Positions 18,894-27,982 of a stretch of DNA of 64,000 bases are shown in pieces; position 1 is the first letter of the stretch; each line of letters opens with the position of its first letter. A model generated the notes under the pieces. That model was not told the DNA's origin, ran no database searches, and worked only from the letters and a program-made list of their open reading frames with translations. The DNA is taken from the NCBI GenBank assembly GCA_934217675.1, contig CAKQCV010000009.1:3301-67300 (forward strand). Reading direction: 5' to 3'. The stretch comes from an uncultured Prevotella sp. (GTDB taxonomy: Bacteria; Bacteroidota; Bacteroidia; Bacteroidales; Bacteroidaceae). The translations under genes were made by a program, and so were the position numbers.

Positions 18894-19097
18894 TTAATCT
18901 TCTCCACAGACATTTATCATTATACACCATTCAGACGGTGCCTGTGCTTCATTGAATGACTCGTCTGTGTTGAGATTAAACAACCCCGAAACAGCTAATG
19001 GGTCTGTTTCCAGTCTGTCCTCTAACTTCTTGATTTCAAATGCAGGGAACTCTTCATTAAGAGATACGCATTCATTTTTTGAAAATTCTTTTTCCAT
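18894..19097 (-). CDS. Candidate RiPP precursor peptide
   Basis: 67 residues, acidic, with no signal peptide. It sits 26 bases after the radical SAM gene and before the beta-barrel gene. The first part (about 1-50), with FPAFEIKKLEDRLETDPL, looks like a helical leader. The end, APSEWCIMINVCGED, holds two Cys five residues apart and is the likely core. A third Cys (residue 10) is in the leader. Leader-plus-Cys-core next to a SPASM maturase is the standard layout for thioether or cyclophane RiPPs. No database comparison was possible; the assignment rests on size, composition and position. It could instead be an accessory protein. Confidence 0.6.
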   Translation of the reverse strand: MEKEFSKNECVSLNEEFPAFEIKKLEDRLETDPLAVSGLFNLNTDESFNEAQAPSEWCIMINVCGED

Positions 19098-19123
19098 AAT
19101 TTTTCTAAATTGTTAAATATATT

Positions 19124-20475
19124 CTAAGGAGTTTCCTTGAATTTCATTTCGTTGTAAGCATTATTGATAGCAACATAAAATATTTTCTGAAAAAGCAGAC
19201 AGTGCTGTCTTCGTTCCGTTTCTGTTCTCTTCGGACATCCTCCACCGCAAATTAATGAGAACTTGCACTTTTGACATCTTTCATCATTAAGTAATGGGCT
19301 TCTATACCATATTGATGACATTTCGTTTAGAACAAAATGTCCTTGTGAAAAATTTCCTATTACATGCTCTTTTCTGCCAATAAGTTCCCAACAAGGATAT
19401 ATGTCACCCATTGGGTCTATAACAATTCCTCCTTTTGAAATAGCACATCCTGCTGTTTTGAAAGGAAAGGCTTTATTCTTTTGATTGCAAATAAAAAGCG
19501 TGATTTTATGTCATAGTCTTTGCATTGATTTATGGTCTTGTATATTTGGTGTAACTTTATATATTCATTGATAGATGGAATATTAATGTCTTTTCTTTCT
19601 GTTAAGTCTATATCTTCATGTTTCATTAATCGTGCTGCATGTATCTTCACGTTGTCATCCAATATGTTTATGTCTTTAAGATACTTGCATAGCTCAGAAA
19701 ATTCATGTACTCCATTTTTATCCACATTCATGCGTATGGATATTTGTATTCCTTTTTCTTTTACGGCTTTTAAATTGGAGATTATTTTACCGAACGAATC
19801 TCCATACAGGTAATGCACTCTTCTTTGATTATGCATTTCTTTTTTACCATCGAGAGTTACTTGGATTTTGTTTATTCTTTTTTTGTTTATTAAGTCAATG
19901 TATTTGTCAAGGTCATATCCGTTCGTTACAGCAGAAAATGTGTACCCTCTCTTTTCGCCTTCAATAACAATATGTTCTACAATGTCTCGATTTTCTGCAA
20001 GTAATGGTTCTCCTCCAAACAAGACTATTGAGCGAATTTCTTTTGTCTTATATTCCTTTTTGTAAGTTTCAATTGCCGTATATGCAATATCAACCATGTT
20101 TTTTGAAAATGTATTAGAATATTTTCTATTCTTTTCAAAACAGTATGGACAGCGGAAATTGCAATTGTAAGATACAACCCAAGTTATGTCACATGATTGA
20201 AAAAAATCATGTTTATACATTATTTCTATTTGTTTGGATGTTTTTTCTATTTCTTCTTCTTTAGTGCAGGTTGTAATATACCCCCGAGAAAATAACTTTT
20301 CTATTAAAGTGGAAGATAGGTCAGTCATATTACAACTCGAATCTTTTAAGTAGTAATATAACTTTTTCGATACAATATCTATTGCACCTGTATTTCCATG
20401 TATTAGAATTAATTTATTTTTATCGTTGCTTAATTCAATAGGGATTGTATAGTATGATAATTTAAGTTCTTTCAA
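19124..20475 (-). pseudogene. Radical SAM/SPASM peptide maturase, split by a frameshift
   Basis: Two frames make one protein of about 450 residues. The first (20475 to 19417) has an N-terminal RRE-like region (about 1-90), then the radical SAM cluster Cys105, Cys109, Cys112 (CNFRCPYC) and FGGEPLL. At the A-run 19479-19482 the frame is lost; with one extra A it continues as NKAFPFKTAGCAISKGG and joins the second frame (19411 to 19124). That part is the SPASM domain, with GDIYPCWE, then CQKC...CGGGC (CX2CX5CX3C) and a last Cys, enough for auxiliary iron-sulfur clusters. Such enzymes cross-link or otherwise modify precursor peptides. The site is not a canonical slippery heptamer, so mutation or a base-calling error is more likely than programmed shifting. 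It heads the cassette. Confidence 0.85.
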
Positions 20476-20527
20476 ATTTATTTGTATCAGTTTTTGTACA
20501 CAAAATGTTCAATTTCATTTCTTTTTG

Positions 20528-20535
20528 CAAATGTA
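20528..20535 (-). promoter_or_regulatory. -7 box of the RiPP-like cassette
   Basis: On the minus strand the bases read TACATTTG followed by C, an exact TAnnTTTG match, about 50 bases before the radical SAM start. No good -33 TTTG is visible at the expected distance. Confidence 0.45.
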
Positions 20536-20691
20536 GAAAAAAAGATTGATTAATAAATTATATAATCTATATTATTATATTTTATTGACTTTTTACTGAC
20601 GCTATATGTCAGCAGTTCTGCACTTTTATAGGCATGAGTCATCATGAGAAAATCTAAAAGTTGCAAATATTGTATGGCTCAAATAAAGTTA

Positions 20692-20715
20692 CCGGACAAG
20701 ACAAATGTTGTCCGG
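20692..20715 (-). terminator. Hairpin downstream of rpiB copy 2 (end of the arabinose operon)
   Basis: Perfect 8-base arms CCGGACAA (20692-20699) and TTGTCCGG (20708-20715). On the minus strand a modest T-rich stretch (TAACTTTATTT) follows. The rest of 20536-20746 shows no gene. Confidence 0.55.
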
Positions 20716-20746
20716 CAGCTCTATATGTGTTATGGGTTGCGATGCT

Positions 20747-21187
20747 TTATTTTACTGGCATTTTCTCAACTCTTCTTTCGTGGCGTCCACCTTCGAATGG
20801 AGTATTGATGAATTTGTCCATTATCTTTTCTGCCATCTTGTTGTCGATGAAACGACCCGGCATAACGAGAACGTTGGCGTTGTTGTGCTGACGGATTAGC
20901 TCTGCAATTTCTGGAATCCATGCTAAACCTGCACGTACACCTTGATGCTTATTCAGAGTCATAGCCATTCCCTCACCGCTGCCACAGATAGCGATACCTG
21001 GATATACTTCACCGCTTTCAATAGCTTCGGCTAATGGATGAGCAAAGTCTGGATAGTCGCAGCTTGTGTCGCTGTATGTTCCGAAATCTTTGTACTGATA
21101 ACCTTTTGACTCCAAATACTGGATAACGAACTGTTTTAGTGGAAAACCTGCGTGGTCACATGCCAATCCAATAGTCTTTACTTCCAT
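20747..21187 (-). CDS. rpiB: Ribose-5-phosphate isomerase B, copy 2
   Basis: 146 residues with the same landmarks as copy 1 (CDHAGFPLK, GSGEGMAM, NVLVMPGRFID). It is last in the arabinose operon, 97 bases after transketolase, with a GC-rich hairpin in the gap. It supplies ribulose or ribose 5-phosphate balance when arabinose carbon enters as xylulose 5-phosphate. The nucleotide sequence is nearly the same as 9215-9655, and this copy is the one still attached to an intact operon. Confidence 0.95.
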   Translation of the reverse strand: MEVKTIGLACDHAGFPLKQFVIQYLESKGYQYKDFGTYSDTSCDYPDFAHPLAEAIESGEVYPGIAICGSGEGMAMTLNKHQGVRAGLAWIPEIAELIRQHNNANVLVMPGRFIDNKMAEKIMDKFINTPFEGGRHERRVEKMPVK

Positions 21188-22217
21188 AGTGTTTAAGTTT
21201 TTAAGGGTTAATAAATTTTATTTTATGAATATGTTGAGAATGGGAGGTGTTTTGCAACCTCCCTGTTCTCTCAATTCGAATAGATTATCCTAAGAAATCT
21301 TTAACTTGTTTATATACATTCTCTGCTGTGTAACCCAACTTCTCGTCAAGAACTTTATAAGGAGCTGAGAAACCGAAGCTTGGCATGCCAAAGACTTTAC
21401 CGTTTGCACCAACAAGACCTTCAAGTGTTACAGGCAAACCTGCTGTCATGCCGAAAATCTTGCTTCCTGTAGGAAGAACGCTCTCCTGATATTCTTTGCT
21501 TTGTGAGCGGAAAAGACCTTCGCTCGGTACGCTGACAATACGAATCTTCAATCCGTCTTTGCGTAGAAGTTCTGCACCGGCTACGAGTGTTGAAACTTCA
21601 GAACCGTCGGCAAGAAGAATAACATCAAAGTCATCATCAGAACCTGCTACTATGTATGCACCCTTACGAGCCTGTTCGTAATCTGTTCCTGCTGGCAACT
21701 TGGCAATATTTTGACGAGAGAAAATAAGTGCAGTCGGAGTTTCCATGTTCTCCATTGCCATAGCCCAACAAACTGTTGTCTCATCTGCATCCGCTGGGCG
21801 GAATACACGTACACTGTCCTTACCGTGATGATTCTTCAATTTCTCCATCAAGCGGATTTGAGCTTCTTGCTCAACTGGTTCATGGGTAGGTCCGTCTTCT
21901 CCAACACGGAATGCATCGTGTGTCCAGATGAACTTGATAGGTACTTCCATTAATGCTGCCATACGTACTGCTGGCTTCATATAGTCGGAGAATACGAAGA
22001 ATGTTCCGCAAGCAGGAATAACTCCACCATGCAAATACATACCAATACACATACAAGCCATTGTTAACTCGCTTACACCAGCCTGAAAGAAAGCACCGCC
22101 GAAGTCACCGCGAACGATAGAACGTGTCTTCTTCAAGAAACCGTCGGTCTTATCACTGTTTGAAAGGTCGGCTGAAGAGCAAATCATATTAGGAACTTGC
22201 TCTGCTAATGCACCAAG
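20765..22217. repeat. 1.45-kb direct repeat, copy B (rpiB plus tkt 3' part)
   Basis: Matches 9233-10685 at an offset of 11,532 with no gaps and about three mismatches. Here the identity ends inside an intact transketolase gene, which continues uninterrupted to 23300. Confidence 0.9.
21242..21263 (-). promoter_or_regulatory. Intercistronic hairpin between tkt and rpiB
   Basis: Arms GGGAGGT and ACCTCCC with an 8-base loop, and further pairing of the flanking GAGAA and TTCTC. No T-run follows, so it looks like an mRNA stability or processing element. The same hairpin occurs at 9710-9731 in copy A. Confidence 0.45.
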
Positions 22218-23300
22218 ACATGCTGCAGAAGCTGCACGTGTGGCAGAACCTTCTTTCTGAACTACTGCAGTCCAGTCTACCTTTGGTGCATTTCCGCTGA
22301 ACCATTCTTTCATTAGAGCTGCCTTTTCAGGGTTTGCCTCTGCCCAAGCCTTCTCCTCAGCATGACGCTCTGCAACGATTCTGCGCAGTTCCTCTTTGCG
22401 GTCAGCATAAAGTTTTTCTGTTTCAGGGAAGATTACGAATGGATTTTCAGGATCACCGCCAAGATTCTTGATTGTATTTACATAAGCCTCGCCACCGAGA
22501 GGAGCACCGTGAGTCTTGATGCTGCGTTCATAGCTTGTTCCATCATCTTTCAGCGCACCCTTTCCCATAATGGTTTTTCCGATGATTAGGGTAGGGCGGT
22601 TTAGTTCTGATTTAGCAGCTGTAAGGGCTTGGCGAATCTCATCTGGATCATTTCCGTTGATTGTTATCACGTTCCATCCCCATGCTTCATATTTCTGAGC
22701 TGTATTCTCTGTCATAACGACACCACACTCTGTAGATAGCTGAATATCATTAGAGTCGTAGAACATGATGAGGTTGTTCAAACCAAGGTTTCCTGCAATG
22801 CGTGCAGTACCTTGAGATATTTCTTCTTCAATTCCTCCGTCAGAGATATATGCGTAAATCTTGTGCTTTATAATTTCTGAACCAAGTTTTGCTTGAAGAA
22901 ACTTTTCAGCAACAGCTGCACCTGCAGCAAATGTGTGACCTTGACCGAGCGGACCAGATGTGTTTTCAATGCCGCGTTTTACATCGCGCTCAGGGTGACC
23001 AGGGGTTGGAGAACCCCATTGACGGAATTGCTGCAGTTCATCAAGTGTGAACTTTCCTTGAAGAGCCAATGCACTGTATAGCATAGGTGACATGTGTCCT
23101 GGATCAAGGAAGAAACGGTCTCTGCCTTCCCATTCCAAATTGTCTGGATCCCAAACGAGAAACTCTGAGAACAATACATTGATGAAATCAGCACCTCCCA
23201 TTGCACCACCTGGGTGACCTGATTTTGCTTTCTCTACCATAGATGCAGCCAATATACGGATATTGTCGGCTGCCCTGTTCATAATTCTTTTGTCGTTCAT
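21285..23300 (-). CDS. tkt: Transketolase
   Basis: 671 residues, normal for the family. The N-terminal thiamine-diphosphate domain has VEKAKSGHPGGAMG and ISDGGIEEEISQG (the GDG-type motif reads SDG here). The central pyrimidine-binding domain has FVFSDYMKPAVR and KFIWTHDAFRVGEDGPTHEP, and the C-terminal domain ends at DFLG. It moves two-carbon units between sugar phosphates and so handles xylulose 5-phosphate made from arabinose. It lies 19 bases after the kinase gene, clearly co-transcribed. Its 3' part is duplicated at 9753-10685. A transketolase inside an arabinose operon also occurs in Bacteroides. Confidence 0.95.
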   Translation of the reverse strand: MNDKRIMNRAADNIRILAASMVEKAKSGHPGGAMGGADFINVLFSEFLVWDPDNLEWEGRDRFFLDPGHMSPMLYSALALQGKFTLDELQQFRQWGSPTPGHPERDVKRGIENTSGPLGQGHTFAAGAAVAEKFLQAKLGSEIIKHKIYAYISDGGIEEEISQGTARIAGNLGLNNLIMFYDSNDIQLSTECGVVMTENTAQKYEAWGWNVITINGNDPDEIRQALTAAKSELNRPTLIIGKTIMGKGALKDDGTSYERSIKTHGAPLGGEAYVNTIKNLGGDPENPFVIFPETEKLYADRKEELRRIVAERHAEEKAWAEANPEKAALMKEWFSGNAPKVDWTAVVQKEGSATRAASAACLGALAEQVPNMICSSADLSNSDKTDGFLKKTRSIVRGDFGGAFFQAGVSELTMACMCIGMYLHGGVIPACGTFFVFSDYMKPAVRMAALMEVPIKFIWTHDAFRVGEDGPTHEPVEQEAQIRLMEKLKNHHGKDSVRVFRPADADETTVCWAMAMENMETPTALIFSRQNIAKLPAGTDYEQARKGAYIVAGSDDDFDVILLADGSEVSTLVAGAELLRKDGLKIRIVSVPSEGLFRSQSKEYQESVLPTGSKIFGMTAGLPVTLEGLVGANGKVFGMPSFGFSAPYKVLDEKLGYTAENVYKQVKDFLG

Positions 23301-23319
23301 ATTTATATTAATAATTTTT

Positions 23320-24918
23320 TTATCCCTTCTTTACTATTGTAGCCTCTTTCTCAATAGATAAACAAGCTTGATATTCTTTAATGTATTTATTGAAACCATC
23401 CACCTCTTCTGGTGTAGGAGCAATCTTGGTACCAGTGTTTCCTGCAAAAACTTTGTTGTCAAGGAAATCTGCAAGTGTTTCGTCTGATTCCTTATTTACG
23501 AGATATGAAGCAAGTAAGGCTATTCCCCATGCTCCGCCTTCACCAGCAGTCTCCATTACTGAGATTGGTGAATTTATGGCTGCTGCAAGTACTCGCTGAC
23601 CTACACCTTTCGTCTTGAAAAGTCCGCCATGACCTGTTATTCGGTCAACTTTAACTTTCTCGTCGTTGAACAAAATATCGTTTCCTATCTTCAGTACCCC
23701 GACAGAAGCATATAGATTGGCACGCATGAAGTTGGCAAGGTTAAACTTGTCGTTTGCAGAGCGTACAAATAAAGGACGTCCGTCTTTGAGACCTGTAACA
23801 GGTTCGCCTGATATATAATTATATGAAATTAGACCGCCACAGTCTGGATCTCCTTCAAGGGCATGGTTATAAAGTTTGCCAAATATCTCGTTCATATCAA
23901 CAGGTATGCCAAGCAATTGTTGGTATTCTTTGAATAAATTTACCCATGCATTAAGGTCAGATGTGCAGTTATTGCAGTGAACCATAGCTACCGGACTACC
24001 ATCAGGTGTCGTAACCATGTCAATCATTTCATAAGGACGAGATAATTCTTTCTCTAAGACAATCATTGAGAAAGATGATGTTCCGGCAGATACGTTTCCT
24101 GTACGCTGTCTTACGGCATTTGTTGCAACCATTCCTGTACCAGCATCACCCTCAGGTGGACAGACTGGGATACCAGCTTGTAGGTGATCAGAGATATCAA
24201 GTTTTTTTGCACCTTCGGCTGTTAATGTTCCTGCGTCTTCTCCTGCGTTAAGAACCTGTGGCAGTATATCTTCCAATTTCCAACTGAATCCATTTGGCTC
24301 AACAAGCTTATTGAACTTATTCACCATTTCTGTTGAGTAGTTCTTTGTTGTTGAATCTATAGGAAGCATACCTGACGCATCGCCAATACCAAGAACTTTC
24401 TTTCCGGTAATCTGCCAATGAATATAACCGGCAAGGGTTGTTAGATATGTAATGTATTTAACATGCTCCTCTTTATTCAAAATAGCCTGATATAGATGTG
24501 AGATGCTCCAACGTAGAGGAATATTGAAGTTGAAAAGCTTAGATAACTCTGCCGCTGCTTGTCCGGTATTAGTGTTACGCCATGTGCGGAATGGGGTAAG
24601 AATCTCTTCTTTGTCATTGAAAGCCATGTATCCGTGCATCATAGCACTAATACCAATTGAGGCAAGTTTTTCTATCTCAACATCATATTGTGCTTTAACA
24701 TTGGCACGTAAATCTGCATAACAATTTTGAACACCATTCCATATAGCCTCAATGCTATATGTCCATAACCCATCAATAAGCTGGTTCTCCCATTCATGGC
24801 TACCTTGAGCTATAGGGGTATTGTTTTCGTCAACGAGTACGGCTTTGATTCTTGTTGAGCCGAACTCTATACCAAGAATAGCCTTGCCTTGTTGTATGGT
24901 TGTTTTTGCTGTATTCAT
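23320..24918 (-). CDS. araB: FGGY-family sugar kinase, ribulokinase role
   Basis: 532 residues with the FGGY layout: N-terminal [15 protein letters not shown] phosphate loop, C-terminal domain with [21 protein letters not shown] and a closing [12 protein letters not shown] adenosine motif. It phosphorylates L-ribulose made by the isomerase encoded just upstream (13-base gap) to L-ribulose 5-phosphate. Bacteroidota kinases of this branch are often labelled xylulokinase; the flanking araA and araD are the reason for choosing ribulokinase. Cytoplasmic. No oddity in the frame. Confidence 0.85.
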   Translation of the reverse strand: MNTAKTTIQQGKAILGIEFGSTRIKAVLVDENNTPIAQGSHEWENQLIDGLWTYSIEAIWNGVQNCYADLRANVKAQYDVEIEKLASIGISAMMHGYMAFNDKEEILTPFRTWRNTNTGQAAAELSKLFNFNIPLRWSISHLYQAILNKEEHVKYITYLTTLAGYIHWQITGKKVLGIGDASGMLPIDSTTKNYSTEMVNKFNKLVEPNGFSWKLEDILPQVLNAGEDAGTLTAEGAKKLDISDHLQAGIPVCPPEGDAGTGMVATNAVRQRTGNVSAGTSSFSMIVLEKELSRPYEMIDMVTTPDGSPVAMVHCNNCTSDLNAWVNLFKEYQQLLGIPVDMNEIFGKLYNHALEGDPDCGGLISYNYISGEPVTGLKDGRPLFVRSANDKFNLANFMRANLYASVGVLKIGNDILFNDEKVKVDRITGHGGLFKTKGVGQRVLAAAINSPISVMETAGEGGAWGIALLASYLVNKESDETLADFLDNKVFAGNTGTKIAPTPEEVDGFNKYIKEYQACLSIEKEATIVKKG

Positions 24919-24931
24919 ATAGATGTTATAA

Positions 24932-26482
24932 TTATCTAAGAGCTTTATTTAACATGTAGTAAACCTCGTTGATTCTCAAGTCACGTTTAACACTTTCGAA
25001 TGTTGAATTTTTATCTATGTGTAAATATTCGATGTCGAGCATTTCGGCATAGTCTTCCCAATATTCTGGTGTTATGTCATACGAGAAACAGCTATGGTGT
25101 GTACCTCCAGCAAGAATCCATGAACCTGCTCCTATTTCAAAGTTTGGTTGTGGTATCCACAAAGCATTGGCAACAGGAAGCTTTGGTAGTGGTTTTGGTT
25201 GGATGCAATGAACATCGTTTACGATGAGACGGAAGCGGTTGCCCATATCTACAACTGTTGCAGTTACGCCATCTCCAACCTTTGAGTTGAATACCAATCG
25301 AGCAGTTTGCTGTTTGCGTACTCCGATGCCGAGGTGATGAACTTCAAGGCGCACAGGCTCGTCTGCAACAGCAATAAGAGGGCATACTTCAAGCATGTGA
25401 CTCTGCAGAAGTGCTGAATTTTCTCCATCGAAATTCAGTGTATAATCTTCAAGGAATGAACAACCTGTTGGTAGACCTTGTGTCATATACCATAATGTGC
25501 GATAAAGTGCTGCAGATTTCCAGTCGCCTTCAGCGCCAAATCCATAACCTTCTGCCATTAAGCGTTGTGATGCAAGACCTGGAATTTGGTCGAAGCCAAC
25601 GAAACCTTCTGAGTCTGGGTCATCCCAAGAGCCAAGGTCATCAAAGTTTGTAGTAAATCCTTTTGCACCTTTAGCTTTAAGAATTGCTCGGATAGCCAGT
25701 TCTGCACGAGCTGCGTTCCAAATCTTTTTCTTTCCTATTTCTTCTCCAGCTTCGCATGGCACAATCTTATAAAGTTTGTGATATTCTTCTACAAGTGCAT
25801 CCACGTCAGCAGGCTTTACCTGTTTCCAATACTGCATCAATTCTGATACGCAGCAATAGTCTACATGATAGCCTAATACTTGTTCTGCACTAACTTTGTC
25901 ACCATCAGTTACTGCAACATTGTTCATTTGATCTCCGAAGCGGATTATTAGCATATCTTTTGCATCGGCAACAGCTGCAGCTACACGAGCCCATACTGCA
26001 ATATGCTCTTGAGTCTTTTTGTCTTTCCAATATCCAACAACAACCTTTCTTGGCTTTCTCAAGCGAGAGCAGATATGTCCGAACTCACGGTCACCATGTG
26101 CACTTTGGTTCAGGTTCATGAAGTCCATATCCATTGTATCCCATGGAATTTCTTGGTTGTATTGTGTATGTAAGTGGAGCAAAGGTTTATGTAACATTTG
26201 CAGTCCATGTATCCACATCTTTGCAGGAGAGAAAGTGTGCATCCATGTTATTACACCAACACACTTCTCGTCGTTGTTTGCTGCCATCATTATAGCAGCA
26301 ACTTCCTTATCTGAGTTTGCCGTTCCTTTATAAACGACTTTAATAGGAATAATTCCAGACTGGTTTAGTCCGTCAACCATTTCCTGTGAGTGTCCATCTA
26401 CTATTTTTACTGTTTCTCCTCCATAAAGAAGCTGTGCTCCAGTAATCCACCAAAGCTCAAGATTTTCAAATGCTTTTATCAT
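24932..26482 (-). CDS. araA: L-arabinose isomerase
   Basis: 516 residues, near the family's usual 500. It opens with [23 protein letters not shown] and has [12 protein letters not shown] and [24 protein letters not shown], the AraA signatures with metal and substrate ligands, plus [15 protein letters not shown] and a C-terminal HHSCFSYD. It converts L-arabinose to L-ribulose, the first committed step. It sits between araD (40-base gap) and the kinase (13-base gap) on one transcript. Confidence 0.96.
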   Translation of the reverse strand: MIKAFENLELWWITGAQLLYGGETVKIVDGHSQEMVDGLNQSGIIPIKVVYKGTANSDKEVAAIMMAANNDEKCVGVITWMHTFSPAKMWIHGLQMLHKPLLHLHTQYNQEIPWDTMDMDFMNLNQSAHGDREFGHICSRLRKPRKVVVGYWKDKKTQEHIAVWARVAAAVADAKDMLIIRFGDQMNNVAVTDGDKVSAEQVLGYHVDYCCVSELMQYWKQVKPADVDALVEEYHKLYKIVPCEAGEEIGKKKIWNAARAELAIRAILKAKGAKGFTTNFDDLGSWDDPDSEGFVGFDQIPGLASQRLMAEGYGFGAEGDWKSAALYRTLWYMTQGLPTGCSFLEDYTLNFDGENSALLQSHMLEVCPLIAVADEPVRLEVHHLGIGVRKQQTARLVFNSKVGDGVTATVVDMGNRFRLIVNDVHCIQPKPLPKLPVANALWIPQPNFEIGAGSWILAGGTHHSCFSYDITPEYWEDYAEMLDIEYLHIDKNSTFESVKRDLRINEVYYMLNKALR

Positions 26483-26522
26483 TGTTTTTTGTTTTACGAT
26501 ATTAATAATATTTATTTCTTAC

Positions 26523-27215
26523 TTACTTTTTCTTTTGTCCGTAGTAAGCGTTTGGACCATGCTTACGGCTAAAATGTTTTTCTACGAGTAGCGGATTCAT
26601 TGTAGTTTGAGGATTTACGCAGAAAGAAACAAATGCCATTTTTGCCACTTGTTCCATGACAACAGCATTATATACAGCCTGATCAGGGTCTTTTCCCCAT
26701 GAGAATGGTCCGTGGTTTTTTACTAAAACGCCAGGTGTATGCACATAGTTAATGTCTTTAAATCTATTAACTATAACAACTCCTGTTTCTTTTTCATATT
26801 CTGCCATTTGGTCAGCTGTCATATCTTCTGTGCAAGGAATGCAGTCATGGAAATAGTCAGCATGTGTTGTTCCTATATTCGGAATATCTTTTCCTGCTTG
26901 TGCCCAAGCTGTAGCATATGTGGAGTGTGTATGTACAATGCCACCTATTTCTGGGAAGGCACGATATAGTACGAGATGTGTAGGAGTATCAGAAGAAGGA
27001 TTTAATTCTCCCTCTACAACTTTTCCTGTATTTACGTCTACTACAACCATATCGGATGCTTTCATTACATCATACGATACACCTGATGGCTTTATAACCA
27101 TGAGATTCTTCTCGCGGTCAATACCGGAAACATTTCCCCATGTGAATATTACCAAATTGTGTCTTACCAAATCAAGGTTTGCACGAAACACTTTTTCTTT
27201 CAGTTCTTCTAACAT
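26523..27215 (-). CDS. araD: L-ribulose-5-phosphate 4-epimerase
   Basis: 230 residues, class II aldolase/AraD fold. TWGNVSGID and [35 protein letters not shown] contain the zinc-binding HTHS, and the third zinc His is probably that in NHGPFSWG or nearby. It turns L-ribulose 5-phosphate into D-xylulose 5-phosphate, completing the arabinose entry route. Its gene begins 11 bases after the AraR gene, so regulator and enzyme are co-transcribed. Confidence 0.95.
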   Translation of the reverse strand: MLEELKEKVFRANLDLVRHNLVIFTWGNVSGIDREKNLMVIKPSGVSYDVMKASDMVVVDVNTGKVVEGELNPSSDTPTHLVLYRAFPEIGGIVHTHSTYATAWAQAGKDIPNIGTTHADYFHDCIPCTEDMTADQMAEYEKETGVVIVNRFKDINYVHTPGVLVKNHGPFSWGKDPDQAVYNAVVMEQVAKMAFVSFCVNPQTTMNPLLVEKHFSRKHGPNAYYGQKKK

Positions 27216-27226
27216 AATATTTTATT

Positions 27227-27904
27227 TTATAGTTTGAAGTACGGATCGTCATCATATGCTTCTTTGTTGAAGCAATATAGTGCAGCACCGCGTTTTGATG
27301 TTATCTTGTCAATTTTGTCTGTTTTTTCAATAAAGTCTATTGTCTTTATCTTTTTACGGAAATTCCTTTTGTCTATTTCTTCTCCTAAAATAGCTTCGTA
27401 TACATGTTGAAGCTGCGTTAAAGTGAAAAGTTCTGGGAGCAAGTTAAAACTCAGAGGTTCTGTTGATATTCTTCTGCGTAATAACATTATAGCTTTCTTC
27501 ACCATGTCGTTGTGGTCAGAATATAGTTTAGGAAGTTTTTCGACATCTATCCATTCCAATTGGTGTTCTTCTTGTAAAGATTTATCGTAATCTCTTACGT
27601 TGATGAGAGCGCAATATGCAACAGATATTACACGCTCTCCTGGATCACGGTTAACTGCTCCAAATGCTCCAACCTGTTTCATGTATAGGTTGTCAAGACC
27701 AGTTAGTGTTTTTAACGTTCTGTTTGCTGCTTCATCAAGACTCTCGTCTTCTTCAACGAATCCACCATACAGCGATAATTCACCACGTCCAGGATCCATG
27801 TTTCTCTTTCCAACAAGTAATTTCAATTTGTTGGCTTCAAATCCAAATATTATGCAATCTACTGACACATAAACTTTGGAATGTTCTTTGTAGAATTCGG
27901 TCAT
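27227..27904 (-). CDS. araR: AraR-type Nudix-related transcriptional regulator
   Basis: 225 residues. Residues about 1-150 form a Nudix-like fold with GGFVEEDESLDEAANRTLKTLTG where the Nudix box should be, but the catalytic REUXEE core is replaced by NRTLKTLTG, so hydrolase activity is unlikely. Residues about 150-225 form a winged helix (FTLTQLQHVYEAILGEE...RNFRKKIKTIDFIEKTD, ending ALYCFNKEAYDD). Nudix-derived AraR proteins are known in Bacteroides as repressors that release DNA when they bind arabinose. Its place inside the operon suggests autoregulation. Confidence 0.88.
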   Translation of the reverse strand: MTEFYKEHSKVYVSVDCIIFGFEANKLKLLVGKRNMDPGRGELSLYGGFVEEDESLDEAANRTLKTLTGLDNLYMKQVGAFGAVNRDPGERVISVAYCALINVRDYDKSLQEEHQLEWIDVEKLPKLYSDHNDMVKKAIMLLRRRISTEPLSFNLLPELFTLTQLQHVYEAILGEEIDKRNFRKKIKTIDFIEKTDKIDKITSKRGAALYCFNKEAYDDDPYFKL

Positions 27905-27931
27905 AAGGTTTTTGTTTTTCTCTGTGTTATT

Positions 27932-27958
27932 CCGTCTGCCCGTAAATAGGGCAGACGG
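27932..27958 (-). promoter_or_regulatory. GC-rich intercistronic hairpin between transporter and araR
   Basis: Perfect 10-base arms CCGTCTGCCC and GGGCAGACGG with a 7-base loop, in the 78-base gap between the two genes. No T-run follows on the minus strand. It probably shields the upstream transporter mRNA or partly terminates, giving more transporter than regulator. Confidence 0.5.
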
Positions 27959-27982
27959 ATGTGTGTGTTATATTATTTTCTT

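Noticed and set aside
19470-19490. Programmed -1 ribosomal frameshift in the radical SAM gene
   Set aside because: The site reads ATC AAA AGA. A -1 slip would pair the Lys tRNA with CAA, which does not fit the X XXY YYZ pattern, and no clear downstream stem was seen. Mutation or sequencing error is simpler.
9233-22217. Duplication as a pure assembly artefact
   Set aside because: The copies differ at a few bases and have different rpiB ends and flanks, favouring two real copies. It cannot be excluded without reads.
9142-23300. Insertion sequence or integrase-driven island
   Set aside because: No transposase, integrase, tRNA end or short target duplication was found; the long gene repeat fits homologous recombination better.
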